Source: Casuarina equisetifolia
Taxonomy: Eukaryota > Streptophyta > Magnoliopsida > Fagales > Casuarinaceae
DNA length: 64,000 nucleotides
Assembly: GCA_028551475.1 (NCBI GenBank)
Contig: CM052361.1
Span: 10,795,501 to 10,859,500, forward strand
Direction of reading: 5' to 3'
Shown here: piece by piece, positions 63,735 through 64,000 of the stretch
Layout: every line of letters begins with the position of its first letter
Position numbering within the stretch: position 1 is the stretch's first letter
Position numbers and translations under genes: made by a program
The notes under the pieces: generated by a model
What the model was told of the DNA's origin: nothing
The model's input: only the letters and a program-made list of their open reading frames with translations
Databases searched by the model: none

Positions 63735-64000
63735 AGTTCTCTCATCCAGGAACCCAATCAGAAAACCGCCGCAAGAATCCAAATCCGAAACTCAAAGATA
63801 CCACTTTAAGAAGTACACCAAAGTTTATATTGTGAATGACTTTTCTGGCTTTTGACCCAAAAGAGAAAAAGTTTCCTTCAATCCCAGAAAGCCATTAAAA
63901 AATCCCGCATGAACCCCTCCAAAGGAAAATCAGCAACCCCCAAAACTCTCAGATTTCACGAACAAACTAGGCAATAAGAGTTACCGGAAGTTACAGAGTT
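63735..64000 (-). promoter_or_regulatory. 5' leader of the GRAS gene
   Basis: The 266 bases upstream of the start have no other long frame. Relatives of this gene usually carry an intron in the 5' leader, and pyrimidine-rich stretches on the minus strand would suit one, but I cannot place splice sites with confidence. Confidence 0.4.

Noticed and set aside
63735-63782. Sixteen-residue N-terminal extension of the GRAS protein
   Set aside because: It would start at a TTG codon; the first ATG at 63734 gives the MDPRLRGF start typical of the group.

Overview
This window looks like AT-rich intergenic DNA from a flowering plant, probably a eudicot. The evidence is a GRAS transcription factor gene, a plastid YidD-type gene with three short exons, and many nested Ty1/copia and Ty3/gypsy LTR elements. 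One gypsy family has a primer site matching plant tRNA-Asp. Species cannot be decided from the sequence.

Layout. 1-14.6 kb is an old Ty1/copia fossil (+ strand) interrupted by an inverted Athila-like solo LTR (3036-4316) and by a shortened Athila-like element (4693-10710); a probable copia solo LTR follows at 14008-14601. 15.5-19.6 kb (block A) carries a copia remnant holding an intronless ubiquitin-conjugating enzyme E2 retrocopy, a dead cysteine-rich peptide gene, and the first few codons of a YidD gene. 19.85-26.5 kb is a probable non-coding LTR element with a minus-strand copia element inside it. 26.5-49.3 kb is a minus-strand chromovirus-like gypsy fossil that hosts several later insertions, including a nearly whole, young Athila-like element at 37432-47318 with 1402-bp LTRs and a perfect 5-bp target duplication.

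50-55.4 kb holds the live-looking host genes of the middle part: two tandem small secreted cysteine-rich (defensin-like) peptide genes (50336-50572 and 53231-53464), separated by another copia remnant, and then the YidD-family gene (54514-55382). Block A is a diverged copy of this stretch (copia remnant, peptide gene, YidD 5' end), so the locus grew by segmental duplication and was then pushed apart by about 30 kb of retroelements.

55.4-61.5 kb is less repeat-rich DNA with no gene I can name. 61500-63734 (minus) is an intronless SCL14/SCL33-like GRAS regulator, the best supported gene here. The host genes are functionally unrelated: a nuclear transcription regulator, a plastid membrane-insertion helper, and apoplastic peptides.
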